Positions 36,013 to 44,382 of a DNA stretch of 64,000 bases are shown here, in pieces. How positions within the stretch are numbered: the stretch's first letter is position 1; every line of letters starts with the position of its first letter. The stretch spans positions 310,001 through 374,000 of the forward strand of contig NZ_JACJGB010000004.1 of assembly GCF_014164775.1 (NCBI RefSeq). The letters run 5' to 3'. The position numbers and the translations under genes were made by a program. The notes beneath the pieces are model-generated. The model worked only from the letters and a program-made list of their open reading frames with translations. It was not told the origin of the DNA and made no database searches. The stretch comes from Tessaracoccus sp. MC1679 (lineage in GTDB: Bacteria > Actinomycetota > Actinomycetes > Propionibacteriales > Propionibacteriaceae).

Positions 36013-36663
36013 TCAGTCGACCAGGACCACCGACAGGTGGCGGGGTCCGTGCACGCCTTCGACCCTGCTGAGCTCGATGTCGCTGGTGGCGGAGCCCCCA
36101 CTCAACCAGGTCACCGGTCGATGCCCCCTCAGGGCGGGTGCCAGCCGCGCGATCCCCTCGGGCACATCGCTGACCACCTGATCCGAACGCACCACACAGA
36201 TGTGCCGATCTGGAAGCAGCGAGAGGGCTCGGCGTCCCTGCCCCGCGGAATGGTCGAGCGCGATGGTGCCGGAGTCGGCCATGGCGACCGCGCAGGTCGA
36301 CACCACGGCGTCGATCACGTTGAGCTGAGCGTGGGTCAGCGGCGGCTCGTCGGAGTGCAGGACCATGCCCGCAGCACTCAGCGCGTCAGTCCACTCCTCC
36401 GGGAACCCGCCAGGCACCACGACGCTGGTGGCGCCCAGGTTCTGCAGCGCGGAGACCAGGGCCTGGCCCACCTCCTGCTGCCCGCACCGGGTCACCGTCG
36501 CCTTGTAGTCCTCGACCTTCTCGACGAAGTCCGCGAGAACGTCCGCTGTGGCCAAGGGCTGTCCGTAGGTCCACTCGACGGGCACGTCGACCTCTGGGCG
36601 GGGCTCGGTGACGTCCTTGGTGGCCTCCCGCACGCGGCGGAGCACTTCATCTCGCGCGTTCAC
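36013..36663 (-). CDS. lldG: LldG/LutC lactate utilisation protein
   Basis: A 216-residue protein of the LutC/YkgG family (DUF162 fold), the small subunit of the three-part L-lactate dehydrogenase complex. Segments: VVVPGGFPEEW, VVSTCAVAMADSGTIALDH and GPRHLSVVLVD at the C-terminus. It has no iron-sulphur motif of its own. The start is GTG, overlapping the lldF stop by four bases (GTGA). It is the last gene of lldP-lldE-lldF-lldG. Confidence 0.9.
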   Translation of the reverse strand: MNARDEVLRRVREATKDVTEPRPEVDVPVEWTYGQPLATADVLADFVEKVEDYKATVTRCGQQEVGQALVSALQNLGATSVVVPGGFPEEWTDALSAAGMVLHSDEPPLTHAQLNVIDAVVSTCAVAMADSGTIALDHSAGQGRRALSLLPDRHICVVRSDQVVSDVPEGIARLAPALRGHRPVTWLSGGSATSDIELSRVEGVHGPRHLSVVLVD

Positions 36664-38132
36664 TTCGCGCCCCCTTCGTGGTTCTTCTTCCACCATTGGC
36701 GGAAGGTCTGGGTGGGTGGAGCTTCGGTGTCCCGGGCGTTGAGCCATCGGGATGCGATCGGGATGGGCATCGGGCCCAGCCACCTGCCCTTGAACATCCG
36801 CCCCGCGAGCCGGCTGCCCACCTGGACCGTCTCGAGGTGCGAGCCGTCGGCCATCACCCATCCGGCGCCCTTCATGATGGCCTGCTCGCCGGTGGGATGC
36901 TTGGAGGTCTTGTACTCGACCGCCTTGTGACGCAGGTGGACGAGAATGTCTGTGAACGGGATCCGGACGGGACACACGTCGTTGCAGGCGCCGCACAACG
37001 TGGACGCGAACGGCAGGGCACGGTCGTTGGGCGCCTCCATCCCGCGCAGCTGCGGTCCGAGGATGGCGCCGATGGGGCCGGGGTAGGGAGAGCCGTAGGC
37101 GTGGCCGCCGACCCGTTCATACACGGGACAGATGTTGAGACAGGCCGAGCAGCGGATGCACCGCAGCGCTGCACGCCCCACAGGGTCGGCGAGTGCGTTG
37201 GTCCGCCCGTTGTCCAGCAGGATCACGTGCAGATCTTGGGGACCGTCACCAGGGGTGACGCCCGTCCAGAACGAGGTGTAGGGGTTCATCCGCTCGCCGG
37301 TGGAGGACCGGGGGAGGAGCTTGAGGAAGACCTCGAGGTCCTCCAGCGTCGGAAGGATCTTCTCGATGCCGACGATGGAGACGAAGGTCTCGGGAAGAGT
37401 GAGGCACATGCGGCCGTTGCCTTCGGACTCGACGATCACCAGAGTGCCGGTCTCGGCTACGATGAAGTTGCCGCCCGAGACGCCCATCTTCGCCCGGAGG
37501 AACTTCTCCCGCAGGTGGGCCCTGGCCGCGTTGGTCAGCTCGGTGGGGTCATCGGAGATTCCCTCGGGCGCAGCGACGCCGTAGCGCCCCATCTCCTCGG
37601 TGAAGATCTCGCGCACCTCGGACCTGTTGCGGTGGATGGCCGGCACCAGGATGTGGCTGGGCAGGTCGTGTCCGAGCTGCACGATGAGCTCGGCAAGGTC
37701 TGTCTCCCACGCCGCGATGCCCTCCGCCTCGAGGTGCTCGTTGAGGTCGATCTCCTGGGTGACCATGGACTTGATCTTGACCACCTCGTCGACGCCCTTG
37801 GCCTTGGCGATGTCGGAGACGATGCGGTTGGCGTCAGCTCCGTCGCGGGCCCAGTGCACGGTGATGCCCGCGGCCGTCATGGATGCCTCCGCCTCGAGGA
37901 GGTACTGCTCGAGGTGACGCGCGACGCGGTCCTTGATCTGGGCGCCGGCGGTGCGCAGCTCTTCCCAGTTCTCGACCTCGGCGGCGCGCACGACGCGCTT
38001 GCCGCGGATGGTGCCCGTGGCGTGGCGCAGGTTCTTGCGCTGCTCGGCGTTCTCCAGGGCCCCCTTTGACGCCTCCGGGAACGGGGGGATGCCCAACCAG
38101 GAGCCGGGCTCCGGTGTGCGCCGCGTGTTCAT
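36660..38132 (-). CDS. lldF: LldF/LutB iron-sulphur subunit of lactate dehydrogenase complex
   Basis: A 490-residue subunit. The N-terminal half is a LUD domain (GVSGGNFIVAETGTLVIVESEGN). Two [4Fe-4S] ferredoxin-like motifs follow: CIRCSACLNICPVYE near residue 324 and CGACNDVCPVR near 380. It carries electrons from lactate oxidised by the complex at the membrane. The ATG overlaps the lldE stop, and its own stop overlaps lldG, so the three subunits are translationally coupled. Confidence 0.94.
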   Translation of the reverse strand: MNTRRTPEPGSWLGIPPFPEASKGALENAEQRKNLRHATGTIRGKRVVRAAEVENWEELRTAGAQIKDRVARHLEQYLLEAEASMTAAGITVHWARDGADANRIVSDIAKAKGVDEVVKIKSMVTQEIDLNEHLEAEGIAAWETDLAELIVQLGHDLPSHILVPAIHRNRSEVREIFTEEMGRYGVAAPEGISDDPTELTNAARAHLREKFLRAKMGVSGGNFIVAETGTLVIVESEGNGRMCLTLPETFVSIVGIEKILPTLEDLEVFLKLLPRSSTGERMNPYTSFWTGVTPGDGPQDLHVILLDNGRTNALADPVGRAALRCIRCSACLNICPVYERVGGHAYGSPYPGPIGAILGPQLRGMEAPNDRALPFASTLCGACNDVCPVRIPFTDILVHLRHKAVEYKTSKHPTGEQAIMKGAGWVMADGSHLETVQVGSRLAGRMFKGRWLGPMPIPIASRWLNARDTEAPPTQTFRQWWKKNHEGGAK

Positions 38133-38881
38133 CGCTGTGCCTCCTCGGTGGTGGCCAGGATCTCGGCCAGGTGGATGGTCTTGATGCCGGCGCGTTGACG
38201 GTGCAGCACGCCGCCGATGTTCATGAGGCAGGCATGATCGCCGGCCACCAGGTATTCAGCGTCCGTCGAGCGGACGTGACGGGCCTTGTCGGAGGCCATG
38301 GCCACTGAGACCGCGGGGTTCTTCACCGAGAAGGTGCCGCCGAAGCCGCAGCACTGGTCCGCGTTGGGCAGATCCACCAGATCGATCCCGCGGACCTCCT
38401 GAAGGAGGCGCAGCGGCCGGTCCCCGACCTTCGCGATGCGTATCGAGTGGCAGGTGGGGTGGTAGGTGACGCGGTGGGGGAAGTAGGCGCCGACATCGGT
38501 GACGCCGAGGACGTCGACGATGAACTCGGTGAGCTCGTAGGTGCGAGCAGCCACGGCCGAGGCCTCGGCCTCCAGCCCGGAGTCACCTGCGTGGCGGGCG
38601 AGCATCGCGTGCTGTTCCCGCACTGAGCCGACGCAGGATCCGGAGGGGGCGACGATGTAGTCGTAGGCGCCGAAGCTGGCCGCGTAGTTGCGGACGGTGG
38701 GCAGCGCCTCCTTCCAGTAGCCCGTGTTGGTCATGATCTGTCCGCAGCAGGTCTGCTTCTCGGGGTAGGAGACGCGGCAGCCGAGGCGTTCCAGGAGCTT
38801 GACGGTGGCGATCGGGATGGAGGGCTTCATCGTGTCTGTGATGCAGGTCGCGAAGAGCGCGACGTGGGGTGCGGTGGTCAT
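38129..38881 (-). CDS. lldE: LldE/LutA cysteine-rich subunit of lactate dehydrogenase complex
   Basis: A 250-residue protein with two cysteine-rich CCG domains: TCCGQIMTNTGY near residue 45 and QCCGFGGTFSVK near 186. These domains hold iron-sulphur clusters in LutA/GlpC-type proteins. The gene starts 14 bases after lldP on the same strand and overlaps lldF by four bases. A longer open frame through this region (to 40543) is a shadow of lldP. Confidence 0.94.
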   Translation of the reverse strand: MTTAPHVALFATCITDTMKPSIPIATVKLLERLGCRVSYPEKQTCCGQIMTNTGYWKEALPTVRNYAASFGAYDYIVAPSGSCVGSVREQHAMLARHAGDSGLEAEASAVAARTYELTEFIVDVLGVTDVGAYFPHRVTYHPTCHSIRIAKVGDRPLRLLQEVRGIDLVDLPNADQCCGFGGTFSVKNPAVSVAMASDKARHVRSTDAEYLVAGDHACLMNIGGVLHRQRAGIKTIHLAEILATTEEAQR

Positions 38882-38895
38882 CGTTGGCCTTTCGA

Positions 38896-40590
38896 TCAGG
38901 GGAGCAGCCAGCTGAGCACTGGCGTGGACATCAGGCCTGAGATCAGGCAGAGGAGGGCGAGGAGCACGATGCTCCACTTGATGATGCGCCGCAGGATCAC
39001 CGATTCGGCTCCGGGGATGCCGATGGCGGTCGAGGCGACGGTGAGGGACTGCGGTGAGATCATCTTGCCCACCACGCCGCCGGCGGCGCTTGAACCGACG
39101 AGGAGCGCCCGCATGTCCTCGGTTCCGAGGTGGCTCCCGGGGCCGATCTCGGCGCCGACGCTGGATTGCAGGCCGGAGAAGAGGATGTTGGCCGAGGTGT
39201 CGGAGCCGGTCACGTAGACGCCGATCCAGCCGAGCACCGGAGCCACGAACGGGTAGACCATCCCGGCACCGGCGAAAAACAGGCCCAGGGCGAGGGTCTG
39301 TCCCGAGTCGCCCATCACGTAGGCGAGCGCCACCACCGAGCCGATGGTCAGCATGGCGAACCTCAGCTTCTTCACATTGGCCCACAGCACCCGAAAGATG
39401 TGACCCAGCGACATTCCGTAGATCAGGCCGGTGACAACGGCCACGAGGGCCAGCAGGATGCCGGGGGTGGAGGCCCAGGCGAGGGTGTAGGTCTGGTGGG
39501 TGGCTGGGTCCCCGGCCACGTTGAGCATCTCTGAGAGTCCCGGCCAGCTGATCTTGATGTCGGTGCTGACGAGGGCCGCCTTGACCGGCGGGAGGGCGGC
39601 GAGGCCGAAGACGATGATCACGAGGATGTAGGGCACCAGGGACATCACGATCCGGCGGCCGGTCAGTGCTGCGGCGCCTACATCGGAGGTCATCGTGTGC
39701 CGTTCGTGGCCTTCGACGGTGGTGTCGAGAGGGATTCCGATCCGCTCGGTGGCGGCTTCTCCGCCGGTGGGGTGCCACACCTTGAGGAAGACGATGGCCA
39801 CACCCACGCTGGCGACGGCGGCGAACACCTCGGTGAGGTTCCAGAGGGGACTGGCGGAGGCGATCCACTTGGTCACCCCGAAGCTGAGTCCCACCACGAG
39901 GCCGAACGGCCACACCTCCTTGAGGCCGCGCCTGCCGTCCATGACGTGGAGCAGAAGGAACGGCACGACGAGGCACAGCATCGCCGTGATGCGACCGGTG
40001 ATGGGAGAGATGGCGAGGACATCGTCGAAGCCGCCAGTCTTGGCGGCCATCAGAACGGGGAGGCCGACCGCACCGAAGGCGACAGGGACGGTGTTGGCGA
40101 GCAGCGCGATCATCGCCGAGCGCAGGGGGGAGAACCCGATGGCCACGAGCATGGCGGCCGTGATCGCCACCGGCGCCCCGAATCCGGCGAGGGCCTCGAG
40201 CAACCCGCCGAAGCTGAAGGCGATGAGCAGGGCCAGCACGCGGGGATCGTCGCTGATGAGGAAGAACGTGCGGCGAAGGTCCTCGAAGCGGCCCGAGGCC
40301 ACCGTCACCTCGTACATCCAGATGGCGGTCAGCAGGATCCACACGATGGGGAAGATGCCGTAGACGAAGCCGTGCGCACTGGTGGCCAGGGCGGTTGTGA
40401 CCGGCATGCCGAACGCGGTGACCGCCACGACGAGGGCCATGGCCCAGGAGAAGGGGCCGGCGTGGTGTGCCTTCCAGCGGAGGAGCCCGAGCGTGACCAA
40501 CATGGCGACAACCGGAATCACCGCCACGAGGGCTGACAGCCATTGGGCACCAAGGGGATTGGTGACTGGTTGGAAGGTTTCCAAGAGCAT
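38896..40590 (-). CDS. lldP: L-lactate permease
   Basis: A 564-residue LctP-family permease with about 13 transmembrane helices. Family segments: GGLLEALAGFGAPVAITAAML, ANTVPVAFGAVGLPVL, GSDTSANILFSGLQ and MISPQSLTVAST. It imports lactate (and possibly glycolate) with protons, supplying LldEFG. It is the first gene of the operon. The ATG is preceded by CGGAGTT. Its promoter carries a double FadR-type operator. Confidence 0.95.
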   Translation of the reverse strand: MLLETFQPVTNPLGAQWLSALVAVIPVVAMLVTLGLLRWKAHHAGPFSWAMALVVAVTAFGMPVTTALATSAHGFVYGIFPIVWILLTAIWMYEVTVASGRFEDLRRTFFLISDDPRVLALLIAFSFGGLLEALAGFGAPVAITAAMLVAIGFSPLRSAMIALLANTVPVAFGAVGLPVLMAAKTGGFDDVLAISPITGRITAMLCLVVPFLLLHVMDGRRGLKEVWPFGLVVGLSFGVTKWIASASPLWNLTEVFAAVASVGVAIVFLKVWHPTGGEAATERIGIPLDTTVEGHERHTMTSDVGAAALTGRRIVMSLVPYILVIIVFGLAALPPVKAALVSTDIKISWPGLSEMLNVAGDPATHQTYTLAWASTPGILLALVAVVTGLIYGMSLGHIFRVLWANVKKLRFAMLTIGSVVALAYVMGDSGQTLALGLFFAGAGMVYPFVAPVLGWIGVYVTGSDTSANILFSGLQSSVGAEIGPGSHLGTEDMRALLVGSSAAGGVVGKMISPQSLTVASTAIGIPGAESVILRRIIKWSIVLLALLCLISGLMSTPVLSWLLP

Positions 40591-40607
40591 CGGTGAACTC
40601 CGTCGTT

Positions 40608-40644
40608 CATATGGTCAGACCAAAATATCTGGTCTGACCATATG
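40608..40644. promoter_or_regulatory. Double FadR/LldR-type operator (perfect inverted repeat)
   Basis: CATATGGTCAGACCA (40608-40622) and TGGTCTGACCATATG (40630-40644) are perfect reverse complements around AAATATC. Each arm contains an 11-bp palindromic site, TGGTCAGACCA and TGGTCTGACCA, which fits the TGGTnnnACCA consensus of the FadR subgroup of GntR regulators (PdhR, LldR). Site centres are 18 bases apart. The right site covers the predicted lldP -10 box, so bound regulator should block lldP. The divergent gene encodes such a regulator. Confidence 0.88.
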
Positions 40645-40666
40645 GTGTCGATGGCACCCATGTCAA
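40637..40666 (-). promoter_or_regulatory. lldP promoter
   Basis: On the minus strand a perfect -35 TTGACA (40661-40666) is followed after 18 bases by -10 TATGGT (40637-40642). The -10 lies inside the right operator arm. Confidence 0.65.
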
Positions 40667-40688
40667 GACTTTCCCCGTGCGCCACAAT
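40660..40688 (+). promoter_or_regulatory. Candidate promoter of the GntR-family regulator
   Basis: ATGTCA (40660-40665) and CACAAT (40683-40688) are 17 bases apart, and the latter ends six bases before ATG 40695. The -35 overlaps the lldP -35 on the other strand, so the two promoters may compete. Confidence 0.35.
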
Positions 40689-40694
40689 GGGTCA

Positions 40695-41387
40695 ATGACC
40701 GCCGGCGGATTCGACACAGCTCTGGACTTCCTGACAAGTGAGATCCTGGCAGGGAGGCTGAGCAAGGACGCGAGGCTCCCGAACGAGCGGGAGCTGGCCA
40801 CGCAGCTGGGGACCAGCCGCAGCGCGGTGAGGGAGGCGATCAAGGTCCTGCAGGCGCAGGGGGTGATCACCTCCCACACCGGTCCAGGGCGGGGAACCCG
40901 CGTGGCCGCGAGTCAAGGTCCGGCGCTGGGGCGGATGCTCAAGCTGCACGTCGCCTTGGACGCGATCTCCTTCGACGAACTCACCGAGACGCGCGTGGTG
41001 CTGGAGCGAGCTGCTGCGGAGGCGGCTGCGGTCCACGCGGACGACGCGTCGCTGGCGGACCTGGGCAGGCTGGCCGAGTCCATGGTCGCGGTCTCGGACA
41101 CCGCGCGGTTCAACGAGCTCGACACGGCATTTCACGTCGCGATCGCCGGCCTGGGCGCCAACCGGCTGATCCGCGACATGACCATCGCGATCCGTGAAGC
41201 CGTTGCACGGCCCATCCTCGGGGCCGAGGAGCGGATCCCGAACTGGGAGGCGCTGCGGCTGCGGCTACTGGCGGAGCATGCGGGCATCCACCGCGCGCTC
41301 AGCGCCCGCGACGGCGCCAACGCGGCCAACCTCTGCGAGGCACACATCCGAGGAGCCCACCGGGTGTTGCTGCCCGGCTCACGGTGA
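40695..41387 (+). CDS. GntR/FadR-family regulator of the lactate operon
   Basis: A 230-residue regulator: N-terminal winged helix (LPNERELATQLGTSRSAVREAIKVLQAQGVI, residues 28-60) and a C-terminal all-helical FCD ligand domain (ETRVVLERAAAEAAA..., FHVAIAGLGANRLI). Position and operator make it the likely LldR, releasing DNA when lactate is bound. ATG 40695 is favoured over GTG 40677, because the family starts close to the helix and a -10-like box fits the ATG. It is divergent from lldP and convergent with the carbonic anhydrase gene. Confidence 0.88.
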   Translation: MTAGGFDTALDFLTSEILAGRLSKDARLPNERELATQLGTSRSAVREAIKVLQAQGVITSHTGPGRGTRVAASQGPALGRMLKLHVALDAISFDELTETRVVLERAAAEAAAVHADDASLADLGRLAESMVAVSDTARFNELDTAFHVAIAGLGANRLIRDMTIAIREAVARPILGAEERIPNWEALRLRLLAEHAGIHRALSARDGANAANLCEAHIRGAHRVLLPGSR

Positions 41388-41388
41388 C

Positions 41389-41880
41389 TCAGATCACCTG
41401 CGTGAGCAGACCCGTGTCCACGTCGTACATGAAGCCGCCGACCTCTGCCTGACCCTTGATCAGCGGATGGTTGTTCACCATATCGACGTCGGCCCGCAGC
41501 CGTGCCTGCTGGTCGGGGCTGGCGCCGAACGAGATCCAGGAGGTGTCGATCCCGGTCTTGGCGGCGATCACCCTGCGAATGTCATCGTCCGTGCCCGAGG
41601 CCATCGCGCAGCGAGTGTGCGGCACGATCATGATCCGGTCCACATGCAGCAGCTGAACGCTCAGGACACAGCCGGTGAGGACCGAGGAGGAGACGCGGCC
41701 TCCGGGCGAGCGCAGGATCTTCGCATCGCCCAGCCGGAGTCCAAGCATGGCGAGCGGCTCGATCCGGGAATCCATGCAGGTCACCATGGCGACGCCGGCC
41801 TTGGCGATGCCGTCGAAACCGCCGTCGGTGAACCCGTCGGCATAGGCCAGGTTGCTGGTGAGCAGATCCTCGAAGCTCAT
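41389..41880 (-). CDS. Beta-class carbonic anhydrase
   Basis: A 163-residue beta-carbonic anhydrase. Zinc ligands Cys35 (CMDSR), His88 and Cys91 (HTRC) are present, with the Asp37-Arg39 dyad. It interconverts CO2 and bicarbonate in the cytosol. It is on the small side for the class but has the full core. It lies 35 bases downstream of the parC start region, i.e. between the GntR gene and parC, with GGGAGG upstream of its ATG. Confidence 0.92.
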   Translation of the reverse strand: MSFEDLLTSNLAYADGFTDGGFDGIAKAGVAMVTCMDSRIEPLAMLGLRLGDAKILRSPGGRVSSSVLTGCVLSVQLLHVDRIMIVPHTRCAMASGTDDDIRRVIAAKTGIDTSWISFGASPDQQARLRADVDMVNNHPLIKGQAEVGGFMYDVDTGLLTQVI

Positions 41881-41915
41881 GATGGGCCTCCCTTCCGTCC
41901 GTGATGCTACCGGTC

Positions 41916-44357
41916 CTACCCCCTCGCAGAGCCGCGTCCTGCGAGTGCGGCCACCGGCTGGGACAGTGGTGCGCCAGAGCCGTCGCGGCGACCGTGAGCG
42001 GTCGGCAGCTCTACGGGAGAGCCGCTCGCAGCGGCCGCGACCACCGGTGCTGCGCCGATGGCGGCGATGAGAAGAGTGTCTTCGCCCCTGAGGAAGCGGT
42101 GAGCACGCACGCCCGCGGTGGCCCTCCCCTTGGCCGGGAACTCGCTCATCGGGGAGACCTTCGCCATACCCGACTCGGTGCCGGGCAGCGAGGAGGACGA
42201 TCCCGAGATCGTCACCGCCTCGTCCGCGGCCGGGTCTGTCGCACCGAACCAGATGACGCGGGCCTCCGGCGCCAGCTTGATGCCTGCCATCCCGGCGCCG
42301 GAGCGGCCCTGGGGGCGCACAGACGAGGCGGGGAAGTGGAGCAGTTGCGCGTCGGAGGTGATGAAGGCGAGGTGGGCCTGCTCGTCGGCCAGTTCGACGG
42401 CGCCGATCAGTTCATCGCCGTCCTTGAGCGCGATGACGTCCCAGGCGTCCCTGGTCAGGACCTCCGTCGTGACGCGCTTGACGACGCCACGGGCGGTGCC
42501 CACGGCCAGGCCAGCGGTTTCCCCTCCGAGCGTGGTCAGACCAAGTGGGCGCTCGCCGGCCGCCAACGGCCAGAGCTCGTGCGCTGGGCTACCGCCCTGG
42601 AGGCTCGGGGCCGACGCGGTCAGGGGCACGGTCGGCAGCTCGATCGAACGGCAGCGGATCAACCGACCTCTGTTGGTCACCACCGCGAACTCGCCGTGGG
42701 CCGTGGTCTTCACGCGAGAGACGATGACGTCGTGCGGGGCCCGCCCATCGGGGGAGAGGTCGTGTTGTGCGTCCGTTCGCGCCACCAGGCCGGATCCGCT
42801 GAGCAGCACCCAGCACGGGTCGTCTGCCACCTCCAGAGGGGCGGCCGCCGTCGGGGCGCCACCAGAGGAGGCGAGCAGCACGGTCCGGCGAGGGGTCCCG
42901 AACTGCTTGGCCACGTCTGCCAGCTCGCTGCTGACGACGCGACGCAGCACTGTGTCGTCGTCGACGATGTCGCGGAGTCCGGCGATGAGGTCGGACAGCT
43001 CGGCAGCCTCCTTCTCAAGCTCGATCGTGGAGAAACGCGTCAGCCTGCGCAACTGCATGTCCAGGATGTAGTTGGCCTGCGTCTCGGTCAGGTCGAAGGC
43101 CACCGTGAGCCTGCCGCGTGCCTCGGCCGCGTCGGCGGACGAGCGGATGATGGCGATGACGTCGTCGATATCGGCGATGGCGACCATCAGCCCCCGCACC
43201 AGATGGAGGCGGTCCTCGGCCTTCCTGAGCTGGAACTGGGTGCGCCGAAGCGTCACCTCCAGTCTGTGCGCCAGGAAGACCTCGAGCATCTCCTTCAGGC
43301 TCAGTGTGCGGGGCTGTCCCTCGACCAGCGCCACCGCGTTGATGGCGAAGGTGTCTTCCAGCTTGGTCACCTTGAACAGCTGCTCCAGCAGCGCCTCGGG
43401 GTTGATCCCGTTCTTCACCTCGATCACCAGGCGGGTGCCGTTGGCCAGATCTGTGAGGTCCTTGACGTCGGCGATGCCGGTCAATCTCTTGTCGTCGACT
43501 GCCTTCTTGATCTGCTCAATGATCTTCTCGGGGCCCACCATGTAGGGCAGCTCGGTGGCGATGATTCCCATCCGGCGGGCCGAGACCTTCTCGATGCGTG
43601 TGGTCGCCCGGTGTTTCAGCGTGCCGCGGCCGGTGGCGTAGGCATCACGGATCCCGTCGAGCCCCACGATCTTTCCACCGGTGGGGAAGTCCGGTCCGGG
43701 AATGTGGCGCATCAGGTCCTCGAGCCCGATGTCCGGGGTGCGGATCAGTTGCTGCAGCGCCGCCACCACCTCGATGAGGTTGTGGGGGGCGATGTTGGTG
43801 GCCATCCCGACGGCGATCCCGGTGGCGCCGTTGACGAGCAGGTTCGGGAAGGCCGCCGGCAGTACGACGGGCTCCGACTCCTTGCCGTCGTAGTTGGCCT
43901 TGAAGTCGACGGTGTCCTCGTCGAGTCCGCGGGTCATGGCCACGGCGGGGGTGGCCATCCGGCACTCGGTGTAGCGCATCGCGGCGGGGCCGGCGTCCAG
44001 CGAGCCGAAGTTGCCATGGCCGTCGATCAACGGCAGGCGCATGGACCACGCCTGGGCCACCCGCACCAACGCGTCGTAGATCGCCCCGTCTCCGTGCGGG
44101 TGCAGAAGGCCCATCACCTGACCCACCACGCGGGCGCACTTGACGTGCCCGCGATCCGGGCGGATGCCCATGTCGTCCATGGCGAAGAGAATCCGTCGCT
44201 GCACAGGCTTCAGCCCGTCCCGCGCATCTGGAAGAGCGCGGGAGTAGATGACCGAGTAGGCGTACTCCAGGAAGCTGGTCTCCATCTCCTCGGTGACGTT
44301 GACGTCGAGGATGTGCTCGTCCTCGAAGGTCTCGTCGTCGATCGTCGGCTTGGCCAT
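41916..44357 (-). CDS. parC: Topoisomerase IV subunit A (ParC)
   Basis: An 813-residue subunit A: winged-helix core with ALPDARDGLKPVQRRILFAM, catalytic Tyr in AMRYTECRM (about residue 129), then a long coiled-coil and a C-terminal beta-pinwheel. The quinolone loop reads HPHGDGAIYDALVR, with Gly where E. coli GyrA has Ser83. The pinwheel lacks a clear GyrA box, supporting ParC over GyrA. It pairs with ParE on the other strand 6 kb away to decatenate chromosomes. ATG 44357 was taken because the conserved core begins about 25 residues later. Confidence 0.88.
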   Translation of the reverse strand: MAKPTIDDETFEDEHILDVNVTEEMETSFLEYAYSVIYSRALPDARDGLKPVQRRILFAMDDMGIRPDRGHVKCARVVGQVMGLLHPHGDGAIYDALVRVAQAWSMRLPLIDGHGNFGSLDAGPAAMRYTECRMATPAVAMTRGLDEDTVDFKANYDGKESEPVVLPAAFPNLLVNGATGIAVGMATNIAPHNLIEVVAALQQLIRTPDIGLEDLMRHIPGPDFPTGGKIVGLDGIRDAYATGRGTLKHRATTRIEKVSARRMGIIATELPYMVGPEKIIEQIKKAVDDKRLTGIADVKDLTDLANGTRLVIEVKNGINPEALLEQLFKVTKLEDTFAINAVALVEGQPRTLSLKEMLEVFLAHRLEVTLRRTQFQLRKAEDRLHLVRGLMVAIADIDDVIAIIRSSADAAEARGRLTVAFDLTETQANYILDMQLRRLTRFSTIELEKEAAELSDLIAGLRDIVDDDTVLRRVVSSELADVAKQFGTPRRTVLLASSGGAPTAAAPLEVADDPCWVLLSGSGLVARTDAQHDLSPDGRAPHDVIVSRVKTTAHGEFAVVTNRGRLIRCRSIELPTVPLTASAPSLQGGSPAHELWPLAAGERPLGLTTLGGETAGLAVGTARGVVKRVTTEVLTRDAWDVIALKDGDELIGAVELADEQAHLAFITSDAQLLHFPASSVRPQGRSGAGMAGIKLAPEARVIWFGATDPAADEAVTISGSSSSLPGTESGMAKVSPMSEFPAKGRATAGVRAHRFLRGEDTLLIAAIGAAPVVAAAASGSPVELPTAHGRRDGSGAPLSQPVAALAGRGSARG

Positions 44358-44382
44358 GGGGCCGCCTCCTCGCCTGGGTCCG

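Noticed and set aside
38129-40543. 804-codon frame through lldE and lldP
   Set aside because: Only its last 250 codons are lldE. The rest is an Arg/His-rich shadow of lldP, so it is not a fusion protein.
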